Shown piece after piece: positions 46,480-58,300 of a stretch of DNA of 64,000 nucleotides (position 1 is the first letter of the stretch; every line of letters begins with the position of its first letter). The stretch spans positions 114,752,838 to 114,816,837 of the forward strand of contig OY282558.1 of assembly GCA_958295665.1 (NCBI GenBank). The letters are read 5' to 3'. The DNA comes from Tipula vernalis. Taxonomy: Eukaryota > Arthropoda > Insecta > Diptera > Tipulidae. The notes beneath the pieces are model-generated. The model saw only the letters and a list, made by a program, of their open reading frames with translations, did not search any database and had not been told where the DNA came from. A program made the position numbers and the translations under genes.

Positions 46480-47140
46480 TTTTCAATGTATTGCACTGCG
46501 GTGGTCAACTTTTTCAGCAACATTTAATATATGCTTATGCTCGAATTGAGGCCAATCGACTGAATTTTGTTCGCCTAAATCAACAAGTCTTACGCGGTGA
46601 ATCCTACAAGGGGCCTTATGGATGACAATAACGCACGAGTTGGTAATGTTATATCCGGCCGTCTACATTCATCGGGAGCTCAAGATTTGTTAATGGATGG
46701 TTGTCCGAAATACAAGTGGAAACTTATATAAAGGTTGAACTTTGTTCAACAGTAAAAACTGTAAAGTATACATATAAATATATAACCAAAGGTACCGATT
46801 GTGCACCGATTGGTGTTCAAGTTGATGGAGAAACAATTCTACATTTGTTGTGCAGTACGACGAAATTAGCCAGTATCTAAACTATCGCTTCATAAATTCC
46901 CAAGAGGTAGCATGGCATATTTTAAAATTACCAATTCATGGTCGTAGTCGCATAATGTAGTAATGCCATCCCTTCATTTGAAAGATGTGCAACCAATTTT
47001 CTTCCATGAAGACCAATTCGAAACAACACCTTAAGTGCATTTTGCATTTTGTATCACCTTAAATGCATTTTGCATCAAGTCCTCTTCAACTATTTGATTA
47101 CTTAAAGTCTTAAATGAACATAATGTGGTTTGTTGCTGTG
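46480..47140 (+). pseudogene. Helitron relic, Rep-type N-terminal region
   Basis: In one frame the segment reads NVLHCGGQLFQQHLIYAYA and RIEANRLNFVRLNQQVLRGE, then a stop; the next frame has NNARVGNVISGR. Then come VELCSTVKTVKYTYKYITKG and TDCAPIGVQVDGETI, and after another break NSQEVAWHILKLPIHGRS. These are successive conserved blocks of the Helitron-type replication/helicase protein, from the helitron-like N domain onward; the HUH catalytic block itself is not preserved. The sequence fades before the copia fragment starts near 47206. It is inactive. Confidence 0.72.
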
Positions 47141-47205
47141 TTTCTTTTCTTAAAGGCCAATGAAATCAGGCGAGTTTTAACCTAATTTCTTTATTGCCAT
47201 TAAAT

Positions 47206-49842
47206 TCATCGGGATGAGTTTTCAAATGTCAAATCAACGCGAATGGTTTGTTAATTACATTGAGTTCGATTCACAATTACCAGTAAGAATGGGTAACGGC
47301 GAAAACATTTTTTCTCATGGCTGAGGTGATATAAATGTCATGGCGTTTGACGGTAATAAGTGGGTTGAAAGATATCTAGCGGATGTTCTTTATGTACCAG
47401 AAATCAAATACAATCTATTTTCGGTGGGTGCTGCATTAGACAAAGGGCTACAACTTAAATCAAACGACAGAAGCTGCAAATTAATTCGTGGGGGCAATAT
47501 TGTTGTAGTGGGAGAAAGGTAGAAGAAGTTGTACAAAATGAAATTTCGAGAAGTAACAGCAACAAGCGAGTTGGAAGCTAACATCGCCGGAATGGAATCA
47601 ATCCGAATCTGGCATGAGAAGTTAGTGCATCAAAATCTTCTACAGGTGCGAAATTTTCTGAAGAAAGAAAACATAAATTTTAAAGATCAGGAAGACATTT
47701 GCTGTGACGCTTGCATTTTAGGAAAGATGCACCGAAATCCATTTCAAACGTCTGAAACCAAGAGTTCTGAAGTAGGAGAGCTCATTCATGCCGACGTCTG
47801 CGGTCCAATGCAGGAAAGATCTATCGGAGGATCACTATACTTCTTGCTAGTAAAAGATGATCTTTCACATTGGAAACAAGTGTATTTCTTGAAGGAAAAA
47901 TCCGAAGTAGCAGAATACCTTGAGGATTTAAAAAAAAAACAAATAGACATCCAGGCAAAGGTATAAAAGTGCTACGCACAGATAATGGGTTGGAATTTAT
48001 CAACCAATAAGTTAAATCACTAACGAGACGATATGGTGTCGTTCATTAAAGGACAGTTGTTTATACTCCACAACAAAATGGCACAGCAGAACGTGAAAAT
48101 CGAACAGTAGTGGAAGCTGCAATAACACTTTTACATGCGAAGAGACTTCCTACAAAGCTATGGGCTGAAGCTGTACATACAGTGGTTCACATATTGAACC
48201 GGACTGGAACGAGTAGAGAGAAAGGCATAACACCATATAAACTATGGATAGGAAAGGATGCGAATGTTATCGACCTAAAAATATTTGGTCAAGAAATCTA
48301 CACTCATGTGCCAAAGGAGAAAAGACGTAAATGGGACCCTAAACCGAAAAGGGATTCTTTGTGGGATATGATGACCAAGTGAAGGGCTGTAGAGTATGGT
48401 TCCCGTCCAACGATTGGATAAGCATCTGTAGAGACGTAAGATTTACAAACAGGTTCTATCATTCAGACGATGCCATGAAGTTGGTTGAGGGTTGTCAAAC
48501 ACAAGTGGAAACATGCAACATTCAGGTACCACCAGTGGTGACAGAGGATGACTCTGATATACAGGACAATGCAACAATTAAAAATGTAGATGATGGACCA
48601 GTGATAACTAACAAAGAGGTAGATTTGCTGGATCAGATCGATCATATAGACTCTATCGATGAGGTACCCTCCGTTCGCGACCATCCAAGGCATGATCTAC
48701 AAGATCGAGCGATTTTGAAGCGACCAGCGAGATTCGCTGATATGACTGAGTTGTCAGCGTGTGTTTCTGAGTGCATTGAGCCTGTCACATATGAGGAAGC
48801 TCTTAGCTGCGAGGATAAAAATTAATGGAAAAGATCCATGGATGATGAAATCAAATCTCTTACTCAAAATAACACGTGGAACTTAATTGATTTACCGCAA
48901 GGCGAACCAACAATAGATAACAAATGGACATTTAAAATCAAGAGACATCCCAATGGAAATGTAGAACGTTACAAGGCGCTGTTGGTGGCACGAGGCTTCA
49001 AACAGCAATATGAAGTAAATTATTTCGAAACGTTCAGTCCAGTGGTTAGATTTGACTCACTAAGGGTGATTCTTTCGATTGCGGCATCAAAGGGGATGAA
49101 ACTTTATCAATTTGACATTAAAACTGCATTTCTATACGGAGAACTGAAAGAAGACATTTATATGCAACAATCCGTTGGGTACGAAGATGGAACAGGTCGA
49201 ATCTGTAAACTGAACCGAGGTCTTTACGGTTTGAAACAGGCCTCGAGATGCTGGAACTAACGATTTACAGATGTTCTGCAAAAATTCAACCTCAGAGCAA
49301 CAACAGCAGATCCCTGCGTATTTTCAAATCACCAAGAAGGCCATCAATTAATTTTAGCAGTTTACATTGATGATGGGTTAATTTCTTCAACAGAAACCAG
49401 CTTAGGTGATCAACACCATCAAATGTGTTCAACCTTGCATCCGAATGGAGATAACAATTTAAGCAATGCACCCTATCGTGAGGCAGTCGGAAGCCTCATG
49501 TATCTTTCGACCGGTACAAAACCAGATATCACTTTTGCGATAAACAGTGTGGGACAATTTTTAGAAAAGTCAAAGAAAATTCACTGGAACGTGAAGAGGA
49601 TTTTAAAATATCTCAAAGGAATGCTACGCTATGGTCTTTTCTTTAATCGCCAAGAATATTTAGTATTAAATGCACTCAGCGATGCGGATTATGCAGGCGA
49701 TGTAGATACAAGAAAATCGACCAGTGACTTCGTTATGAAAATGGGATCGTCTATTGTTTCATGGAGTTCTCAGAGACAAAGTGTAGTTGCTCTATCTACA
49801 ACTGAGTCGGAGTATATTGCTGCTACTCAATTGACAGCTTTT
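47206..49842 (+). pseudogene. Ty1/copia polyprotein relic without LTRs
   Basis: Order of parts: protease tail (SFQMSNQREWF; the catalytic aspartate position reads F), GAG-pre-integrase (47529-47720, with HEKLVHQ and CCDACILGKMHRNPF zinc ligands), integrase core (ADVCGPM, RTDNGLEF, QQNGTAERENR), RT (48838 onward: NKWTFKIK, LYQFDIKTAFLYGELKEDI, GLYGLKQASRCWN, VYIDDGLI) and RNase H (LSDADYAGD, SSQRQSVVALSTTESEYIAA). Breaks: stops at 47321, 47520 and 49258, a shift in the A run near 47935, and a deletion after 49405. Neither gag nor LTRs are present. The frame from 49423 runs straight into gypsy RT at about 49843. Confidence 0.85.
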
Positions 49843-51518
49843 GGATTATTTGAATTCCCAAAAGTGACGTTCGGCTTAAGAAATGCATAAATCACTTTCC
49901 AACGATTCATGCACAACATTCTTCAAGGTTTAAATTTCTGTTTCGTGTACTTAGACGATGTATTAGTGGCATCTAAGTCACGAACAGAACACACAGAACA
50001 CTTAGAAATTATATTCGCAAAAATGTACGATGCTGGGTTAACGATAAATTTAGAAAAAAAACCAGTTCGCAAAACAAACAAACTACCAACGGCCAAAACG
50101 ATTAACCACCTAAGAAGATACCTAGGGATGATAAATTTGTATAGAATATTCATTCCAAATGCGAGTAGAAACCAAGCAATACTCAACCAGTACCTACAGG
50201 GAAGTAAGAAAAACGATACCCGAGAAGTAGAGTGGTCAGAAGAAGCCATAGAAGCCTCGAATTGTCTAAGAGACAACTGAGCGAAGCAACAAATTTGGCA
50301 CGCCCATCGGCATTAATGGAGCTAGCATTAATGGTCGATGCATCGGACACAGCAATCGGTGCCCTCATACAACAGTGCAGCCAGAACGAAAAAGCCGATT
50401 GGCAACCTTCACAGTTTTATTCATCTACTACGATCGAAAACTTTTGGCGATATACGCAGCAGTAAAAAAATTCAAGCATTTGTTAGAAGGTCGCACATTC
50501 ACAATATTTACAGACCACAAGCCAATAAATATAGCAAAAGCACAAACAAAAGACGAAGAGTTAGCAAAATGCAGAGAGGCACGAGACAATTTACAATTTA
50601 GAGACATGCTAATCGCATTTAACGCAACAGAAAGGAAAGCCACGGGCATACATACCAAGGGAGTACCGCAAAATAGTGTTCCAAGCGGTTCACAACCTCG
50701 CACACACAGGAGTAGCAGCAAAAGTAAGAGAGATGATGAAACAATTTATTTGGCAGGACATCAAAAACGTAAAGAAGATGGTCCAATGCTGCATACCATG
50801 TCAGAAGGCGAAAGTTTTACGACACACAAGAAATCCACTAGGGGAATATCCGCAAACAAGCAATAGATTTACGGAAATTCTTATGGACATAATTGGTCCA
50901 CTACCACCATCGGAAGGGCAAAGATATTGTGTCACGAAAATGTGGACCGAAGCGATATCTGTGCCAGATATCCGGGCGGAACTGTCGCAAGGGCGATAAA
51001 CAACTGGATCGCACGCTTCGGAGTCCCAACATCAATCGTAACCGACCAAGGCGCGCAATTCGAATCCGAACTATTCGCGGAATTCGCGAAGCATAAAGGG
51101 ACCACGACGCACAATCCGAAAGCAAACGGAATGATAGAGAGATGGCACAGTACGCTTAAAGCGGCCATTATGTTCAACGGGAAAGACGATTGGACGCGTA
51201 TACTGCCAACAGTATTGTTGGGTTTTAAATCGGCGTACCGGGAAGATATGGTAACATCCTCAGCAGAGCTGGTTTACGGGGAAACCCTACGCATACCCAA
51301 CGAGTTAATAATAGAAAAGAGAGAGGATACACCACGAGCGGAATTTTTAAAAGAACTAAGAAACCATTTTAATAAAATTCGGCCGACACGCAACCTCATC
51401 GGCAAAATGAACATACCAACAGCGGCAGCAACATCAGGCATCAAGCAAATTACAATTGTTAAAATTATATGACGTTTTGGCGCCTGTCAAAACGTATTCG
51501 AAATTTTTCTCAAGTAAA
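49843..51518 (+). pseudogene. Ty3/gypsy pol fragment (RT to integrase)
   Basis: It begins in the middle of RT with FGLFEFPKVTFGLRNA, then FCFVYLDDVLVAS holding the YLDD box, a connection region, and RNase H (MVDASDTAIGALIQQ, FTDHKPIN after frame changes). Integrase follows: zinc motif pieces HNLAH...CCIPC, then ILMDIIGPLPPSEG, VTDQGAQFES and ANGMIERWHSTLKAAIM. At least five frame changes and stops occur. The gag, protease, early RT and LTRs are missing. It is cut at 51519-51523 by the mag-like element, whose CTTTG duplication shows insertion into this fragment's flank. Confidence 0.8.
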
Positions 51519-51523
51519 CTTTG

Positions 51524-51587
51524 TGTTGGCATCTCCTGCACTGTACAACGATGCTAACCCGAAAACGAGTGTAACTTCACTCGAGTA
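51524..51587 (+). repeat. Truncated 5' LTR
   Basis: 64 bases identical to 55087-55150, starting TGTTGGCATCTCC and ending CACTCGAGTA. The match stops abruptly at 51587, the left breakpoint of the internal deletion. Confidence 0.85.
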
Positions 51588-51599
51588 TCTGATCTGTGA

Positions 51600-53095
51600 A
51601 ATCAGAAGTTCAAAGAGAAACCTCACCACATTCAGATAAAGGGTTTTTTCACAAAAAGGGACACAACCGCATTCATCAAATGGACCACCAAGAAACCCGT
51701 GCTAGCAGTGTGGTTTCATGCATTACTCAGCTGACTGTCCATTCAAAAATCATAAATGTCAGCAGTGCGGCAAAACCGGTCACAAGGAAGGGTACAAAAA
51801 TTGTTCCGCTTCCCAAAAGACATCAAAAGAACAGATAAGTACCAAAAATCCTTCTAACTGTAATAATCGATAGTCTAAAGGAATTTTTTCCATTAACAGC
51901 ATTGATGTGGTTTCGAAACGCAAATTCGTAAGCGTCAGCGTTAATGATGATCCTGTAAAGCTTCAAATAGACACTGCTTCAGACAACACCATCATATCAC
52001 AGGATAAATGGAATACGATAGGTAAACCTGTTTTATCTCCAACTGTGCACACAGCTTACACGACGTCAGGTCAACCAATGGAACTCATAGCACAATTCCG
52101 CTGCAAAATGGCATTCCAAAACGATATTAAAGAAGGGCTTTGCTACGTATCAACCTGTCCTAGTTTGAACATCTTGGGTATGGACTGGATTGAAGAGTTC
52201 AACTTGTGGGACATTCCAATCAAAAGCGTGTATATGCAGGTTCAGTCAACCACATTCAGCATTGACGAGCTTAGGAGACGGTTTCCGGACGTATTCAGCG
52301 ATACATTGGGATGTTGCAAGAAAACGCAGATCATCCTTCACAGGAAGCCAAATGCCATTCCAGTATTCAAGGCAAAGCGGCCAGTTGCTTTTTCTGCTCT
52401 AACAAAGATCGACAATGAATTGCATCGACTTCAAGAGCTGGAATCATAACCCCGATCGACTTTTCCGAATGGGCAGCACCCATTGTTGTCGTGAAGAAAA
52501 GTAATGGAGGTGTGCGGATTACTCAACTGGGTTGAATGATGCCCTGGAATCACACAATTTTCCCCTACCACTCACTACCTGAGGACATTTTCGCAAAGAT
52601 TGCCAATGGCGTAATGTTCAGTCAGTTGGATTTGACCGACGCATTTTTGCAAGTCGAAGTGGCTCCAGAATCTCGCGAACTCCTCACTACCAACAAACAT
52701 CGAGGACTGTTTTGTTATAATCGACTATCACCCGGTATTAAATCAGCTCCCGGCGGGTTCCAGCAAATCATGAGTGCTATGGTCGATAACATTGATAGTA
52801 CAGCAGCCTATCTGGACGATATTATCGTTTCAGGAAAAACCGCTGCCGAACATAATCAAAACTTGTGTAAGGTTTTAGAACGAGTATAAGAGTTCGGATT
52901 TCATCTGAAAATCGAGGAAAGCAGTTTTTACAAGGCATCAATAAAATATCTGGGACATATCTTAGATAAGAATGGGTTGCGACCAGATCCAACAAAAGTC
53001 GATGCAATTTCCAATATGCCACCACCCAAAGATGTTCCAACCCTACAATCTTACTTGGGTACCATCAATTACTATGGGAAATTTATAAAGCATAT
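51600..53095 (+). pseudogene. mag-like gag tail, protease and RT, broken
   Basis: Gag zinc-knuckle remains lie at 51685-51815 (YSADCPFKNHKCQQCGKTGH), in a frame without long openness. Protease is read in 51907-52449, with LQIDTASDNTII holding the catalytic D-T-A at residues 22-24 of that frame. After a stop at 52447 RT continues: MFSQLDLTDAFLQVEV, SPGIKSAPGGFQQIM and AAYLDDIIVSG. A stop follows at 52887-52889, then GFHLKIEESSFYKASIKYLG and a last frame change near 53095. The two RT aspartate boxes are preserved, but the chain cannot be made whole. Confidence 0.8.
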
Positions 53096-55042
53096 ATGCA
53101 TGAATTACGAAAACCATTGGATTTATTACTGGTTCAAGGCACTTCATTCAACTGGAGTCGAGAATGTCAAGATTCATTCAACTCATTCAAAGATATTCTC
53201 AAATCGGATTTAATGCTCACACATTACAACCCCAAACTGGATATAATTGTTGGCATTCGGCGCATGCATTCTTCACAAGTTTCCAGATGGAACAATGATA
53301 AAGCCATCAGTCACGCATCGCGCACACTCACGAAGGCAGAAAAAAATTATAGACAAATAGAAAAGGAGGCATTGGGTCTAATCTTCGCACTAACAAAGGT
53401 CCATCGAATGATATTTGGTCGTCATTTCACACTACAGACCGACCATAAGCCATTACTGTCAATTTTTGGTTCCAAAAAAGGAATACCGGTATACATAGCC
53501 AACCGATTGCAGAGATGGGCATTGACTCTGTTACTATACGATTTCCATATCGAATATATATCTACAACTAAATTTGGGCATGCGGATATATTATCACGAT
53601 TGATCGATCCACACGTCAAACCAGATGAGGACTACATTATTGCAACCATTCAAATGGAGGAAGACATAAACCACACTTTCGCCGAGTCCATTGAAGGTGT
53701 ACCATTAACATTTCCGATGATTCAACGTGAAACTGCAAAGTGTAGGATTCTACAAGAAGTTATAAATTACGTTCAGTGCGGATGGCCCGAGACTATGAAA
53801 GGAATCAGCAACGACAAGGTTAAAGCATTTTATGCAAGACAACAGAGTCTGTCGGTTGTGAACAATTGTCTCATGTTTGGTGAAAGAATTGTTGCACCTC
53901 AAATTTTTCACAAAAAAGTTTTACGTCAGCTTCATCAGAATCACCAAGGAATGGAGAGGATGAAATCCATTGCTAGAAGCTACGTATACTGGCCAAACAT
54001 CGACAGTGACATCAAACAACTTGTTTCTGGATGTAGTTCATGCATGAGTGTGGCAAGATCACCAAGCAAAGCAAAACTTGAAGCATGGCCGATTCCAGAA
54101 GGTCCATGGCAACGACTGCATATAGACTATGCTGCACCATATGAAGATCAATACTTCTTGGTTATTGTCGGCGCTTATTCCAAATGGCCAGAAGTTTACC
54201 GAACAAAATCAATAAACGCTTCCATTACAGTCAACATGATCAACAAATCATGTGCTCAATTTGGATTGCCAAAAATTATTATATCGCATAATGGCACACA
54301 ATTTGTGTCTAGCTTCTTTCAAGAATTTTGTTTGTCAAACGGTATCCAGCATATCCGATCTGCACCTTATCATCCGCAGTCTAACGGACAGGCAGAGCGG
54401 TTCGTCGATACCTTGAAGAGAGCACTAAAAAAATTTGTTGAGGGGGACAAGATGGAAGATACTTTGCAACAATTTCTTCAAAGCTACGGAGCAACACCTA
54501 ACTGTAATGCACCAGAGGGTAAGTCTCCAGCTGAAGTCATGCTTGGGAGAAAGATGAGGATTCATTTAGATTTAATGAAACAACAACCAGCCACATCATC
54601 ACCACCGCCAAATATGGTTGTTCAAAGAGAAAATCAAAGCGAACAATTTGACAAAAAACATTCAGCACACTCACGAAGTTTTGATGTTAACGATTGGGTA
54701 TATGCTAAGGTTCATCGCCGTAATCATTATTATTGGTGTACTGGAGAAGTTATCGAGCGCATGGGTAAAGTTTTGTATAAAATTCTACTAAATGACGATC
54801 GAGTACATCGATCATCGGAACAAGAGAAACCGTCGCAAAACGTTATAGTTGATGCTTTCAGTTTTGTCCCAGTATCAAGTCAAGATGGTTTAGGATCCCT
54901 TACACTAACAACAGCCGATGATACAATATGCGAACCAATTGCATTGCAACAACAACAGTTCCCGCTCCTCTTACATCAAACTACGATGAAGTCAGTCCGA
55001 TTCAATCAACTAGTGGAACCACCACATCCACGAAGCGAATAG
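53096..55042 (+). pseudogene. mag-like RNase H and integrase, one open frame of 648 codons
   Basis: The frame is open but starts inside pol; the first ATG at 53096 is not a real start. RNase H covers about residues 45-170; its first acidic segment is scrambled (DIIVGIRRMHSSQVS) while LQTDHKPLL and GHADILSR remain. Integrase has a zinc site (H280, H283, C313, C316) and the catalytic core: D344 in LHIDYAAP, E434 in GQAERF, but H398 in IISHNGTQF where the second catalytic aspartate is expected. The change would abolish strand transfer. The C-terminal part is proline- and charge-rich. The stop at 55040-55042 lies 44 bases before the 3' LTR. Confidence 0.82.
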
Positions 55043-55086
55043 TTCCTTATCGCTTCAAGGACTATCAACTCTACTAAAAACGGAGG

Positions 55087-55348
55087 TGTTGGCATCTCCT
55101 GCACTGTACAACGATGCTAACCCGAAAACGAGTGTAACTTCACTCGAGTAAAACTAGAAAGAATTTTCTCTTTCTTCTACTTCGGTTTTTCTATGATGTA
55201 CACGTCTGGAGTTTGAATCGACATTACCTAAAAATATAAATCATTTTATTTGTGTAATAATTATAACTTATAATAAACTATAAGTTTAATAATATATATG
55301 TTGTGTATTTAGTTATTTTGGTATATTGACCACCTCGAAAACACAACA
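55087..55348 (+). repeat. 3' LTR of the mag-like element
   Basis: 262 bp, TGTTGG...CAACA with inverted 5-base ends, followed by the CTTTG duplication. The second half is AT-rich with AATAAACTATAAG poly(A)-like sequence. Confidence 0.85.
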
Positions 55349-55353
55349 CTTTG

Positions 55354-58300
55354 AGCGACATCATTTGTACGATATCGAAACTACATAGTGTGGTGAATTT
55401 ATAAGTTTGGACGATAGAGAAATCGTAGTGTCTAGGGAAAACAATTACCGCTATATAAAGAAAAATATTTGAAGAATAAAAAAAATCGTTAAAGAAAATT
55501 CAATGATGCCAGCCATCAACAGTGAATTATTTGTCATACAATTAATAAAAATTACAAAAAATTTTGTGTGTTATAATTATTCAATAATTGTGAGCATAAA
55601 GGCAATACTTCATGGACTAGGTTCACGTGGAAGTAAAAAGATATTTTACTGTGGGTAAATAACTAAGGAGCAGCATATAACCATCCGCAATAGCCCTTCC
55701 TTTTAACATTGCACGGCTCATATTATACAATAACAATAAAGAATTCTTAAGGCCAGACATTTAAAAAAGTTGGTATTTTTCTCCCAGAGCAATGCTTTAG
55801 CCATGGACAGTAACATACAGCTTTTTCTAGAACGATAAATTCAAACGCACTAAAAGAAAAATCTCTATTAAAGTGTTTCATTAGACCTTCTTTAAAATAA
55901 TAAAACAAAAATTCTTTATCAAGTAAAATAAAATCATGTGTTGTTAATGACGATAATCATTCAGTTGAATTTCAAAATTCAAGTCCAGTTTGTAAGACGC
56001 AACGTAACTGCTGGCGTGGAAATTATCACAAATTCGTCAACATTATGACTGATAAAGCTTCAAGATTATGCTAGCTTAAATTCGCCCATGTTTGTTATCC
56101 TTCGTGGAAGTTGAATATCTTCCAAAAGCAAAATTTTTTAAAGTTGCAAAAAAGCTCATGTTCTTGAAACATATAGCAACCGTATAGAAATTACCTTCCA
56201 AGGAACACCTTCCAGCGCAAAATAAAGACAGCCCTAATAAAAAAATTTGAACAAATTTTAAGAATTTCAAAATTTTTACATTCAAATTCAAGAAGATAAG
56301 ATTTAGTATCACGAAGATAGATTTTTTCATTTATTTTCGTTCACATCTTATAAGAGTTTTGTATCGAGCTGAAAAAGTGCGCCCCCTCCATTTTATAAAT
56401 GACAACATATTTTGTGTATTTAGTCTAAAGTTAATGACCCTTGAAATTAGAATAATTTATGTATACAAATTTTGTAGTTTGTTGCATTTTCATCCACCCT
56501 CATTGCCATATCACACACTAAATATATGTTTATTGATTTTATGTTATCCAATATAAACCAAAGCAAACAAACTCTTAATATATGTATGTAGTTAGGAGTC
56601 AAAATTACAATAATAAGGTGGGTGACATTATGAGTGAAAACTCAATAAAATTATTGTTGCGACAAAAACATTTCCACACATAAAGACCGCCATTTTTATG
56701 TTGGTAGTAGATTCACCCCATTAATGAGTATACACAACAATTCGATCGTATACGCTTTATACTTGACTATTATAACCCATTTCTATACCAGATACATATA
56801 CTAGATTGCAATGACTCATCCTGTTTAAATCCCTTTTCACACAATAAACAACATAAAACTTAATTAATTAAACAAAACTATATAACTTTTATTTTATCAA
56901 ATAATTCAGACTTTTATTGTACAAAAATTCCATTTCCCACTTCAATATCTCATTTCATCACTTGAACAAGTTTTTCCGTCCTCTTATTCATGTACGGAAG
57001 CTCATATCAAATGGAAAATATTCAACTTGTCTTGTGACGTGATTTTGACATTTTAATTTAGTGTAGACAAGAGGGGGAGGGACAACAACTAAAATCTTTA
57101 AGGTGTGGATAAGAACGATGTTTTCTATCAAATTCTAATTATTACCTCAATTTAATTTTTTTGTTGTTGTTGTTGCTGTTATTTTGTACCCCTCGAGACG
57201 AAATATTTTTTTTTTTTTTTTGTGAATGTAATATCCGACTATTTCTTATATTTATGGTGTATCTTAGTTGGGTCCCCTAAGGGATTATCATTATTATTAC
57301 TATTATTCTTTTTATTATTGTTCGAAATGAAAATTCGATGAAAATTTGTAAATTAATTTTCGCTTGACGGTCTTTTTATTTCGGTGTATGTATTATATAG
57401 GAGACGCGCAAAGTGTTTTCAGTTAAATATTTGTACAGGATGAGGAAGTGGTGGATGTGCCGCGCGCGTAAAATGATTGCTGATTTTTTTATGGTTAATT
57501 TTTGTGTGAGTGTGTGTATTTGTATCCCGATGTTCTAGATAGATATAGATATCCCAACGAAATGGGTTTGTTTAGATTATATTGAAGCATCGATGAGGAA
57601 AATACAATATATAAAGTGGGTGTAGAAGATTCGGTTGGGAATCGTATACAGATTGGATTATTGGGTTTCAGGCTAAATATTCTTCTACCAAAAATTTGTA
57701 AATACTTATTTTTATTGGTGAAATCGAAGGCGTATATTTAATCTAATACGATGGTGATAAGCCAAAATATAAATTTTTATATTCGAAATTTAGCCAAGCG
57801 CATATACAACTATCACGCCACTACTGACTGAAATCAATCTGAATTGTGTGAATCTCAATTATATTTTCGACATCAACTTCGAGTCAATTATCTAAACATT
57901 TTCCAAAATCTAAATAGCAAAAAATTCAATTAATTTTTGGAATGTATTTATAAAAAAAAAAAAAAATTTGGGGGCCTTCAATTCTTTATATTAACCTTTA
58001 ACATGCAAATGAAATAAAGATATTAAATTTAGTTGAATATATTACACTAACTATGTATATAAGGGAAGAGGTGGGGTAAAAGGGGCCTCCCCTTCAAGGA
58101 AGTTTGTTTTGTTATTATTAGAAAGTGCATGTTGAAAAATTGATGAATACCCAAAAGTTTTTAATTTAAATAAAAAGGAAATCAATCACATCGTACGAAC
58201 CCCTTTTGTGATTGTGTGTGTGTGTGTGTGATAACATAATATTAAGGAATAAAAATCGGGGCCAAATGGGAAATATGAATGTGATGTGTACAAGGAAAAT

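Larger units (their letters stand above)
51524..55348 (+). mobile_element. mag-like Ty3/gypsy element, truncated 5' LTR, CTTTG duplication
   Basis: CTTTG stands at 51519-51523 and 55349-55353. The 3' LTR is 55087-55348 (262 bp, TGTTGG...CACAACA). Only its first 64 bases survive at the 5' side (51524-51587), after which the sequence jumps into gag zinc-knuckle remains. A deletion thus removed most of the 5' LTR, the primer site and most of gag. Protease, RT, RNase H and integrase follow. The protein resembles the K02A2.6-type or mag lineage (DTAS protease site). The 64 shared LTR bases are identical, so the copy is not old in spite of its coding damage. Confidence 0.85.

Noticed and set aside
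49923..51177. Several minus-strand frames of 60-117 codons
   Set aside because: Antisense to recognisable gypsy RT, RNase H and integrase pieces; no family features.
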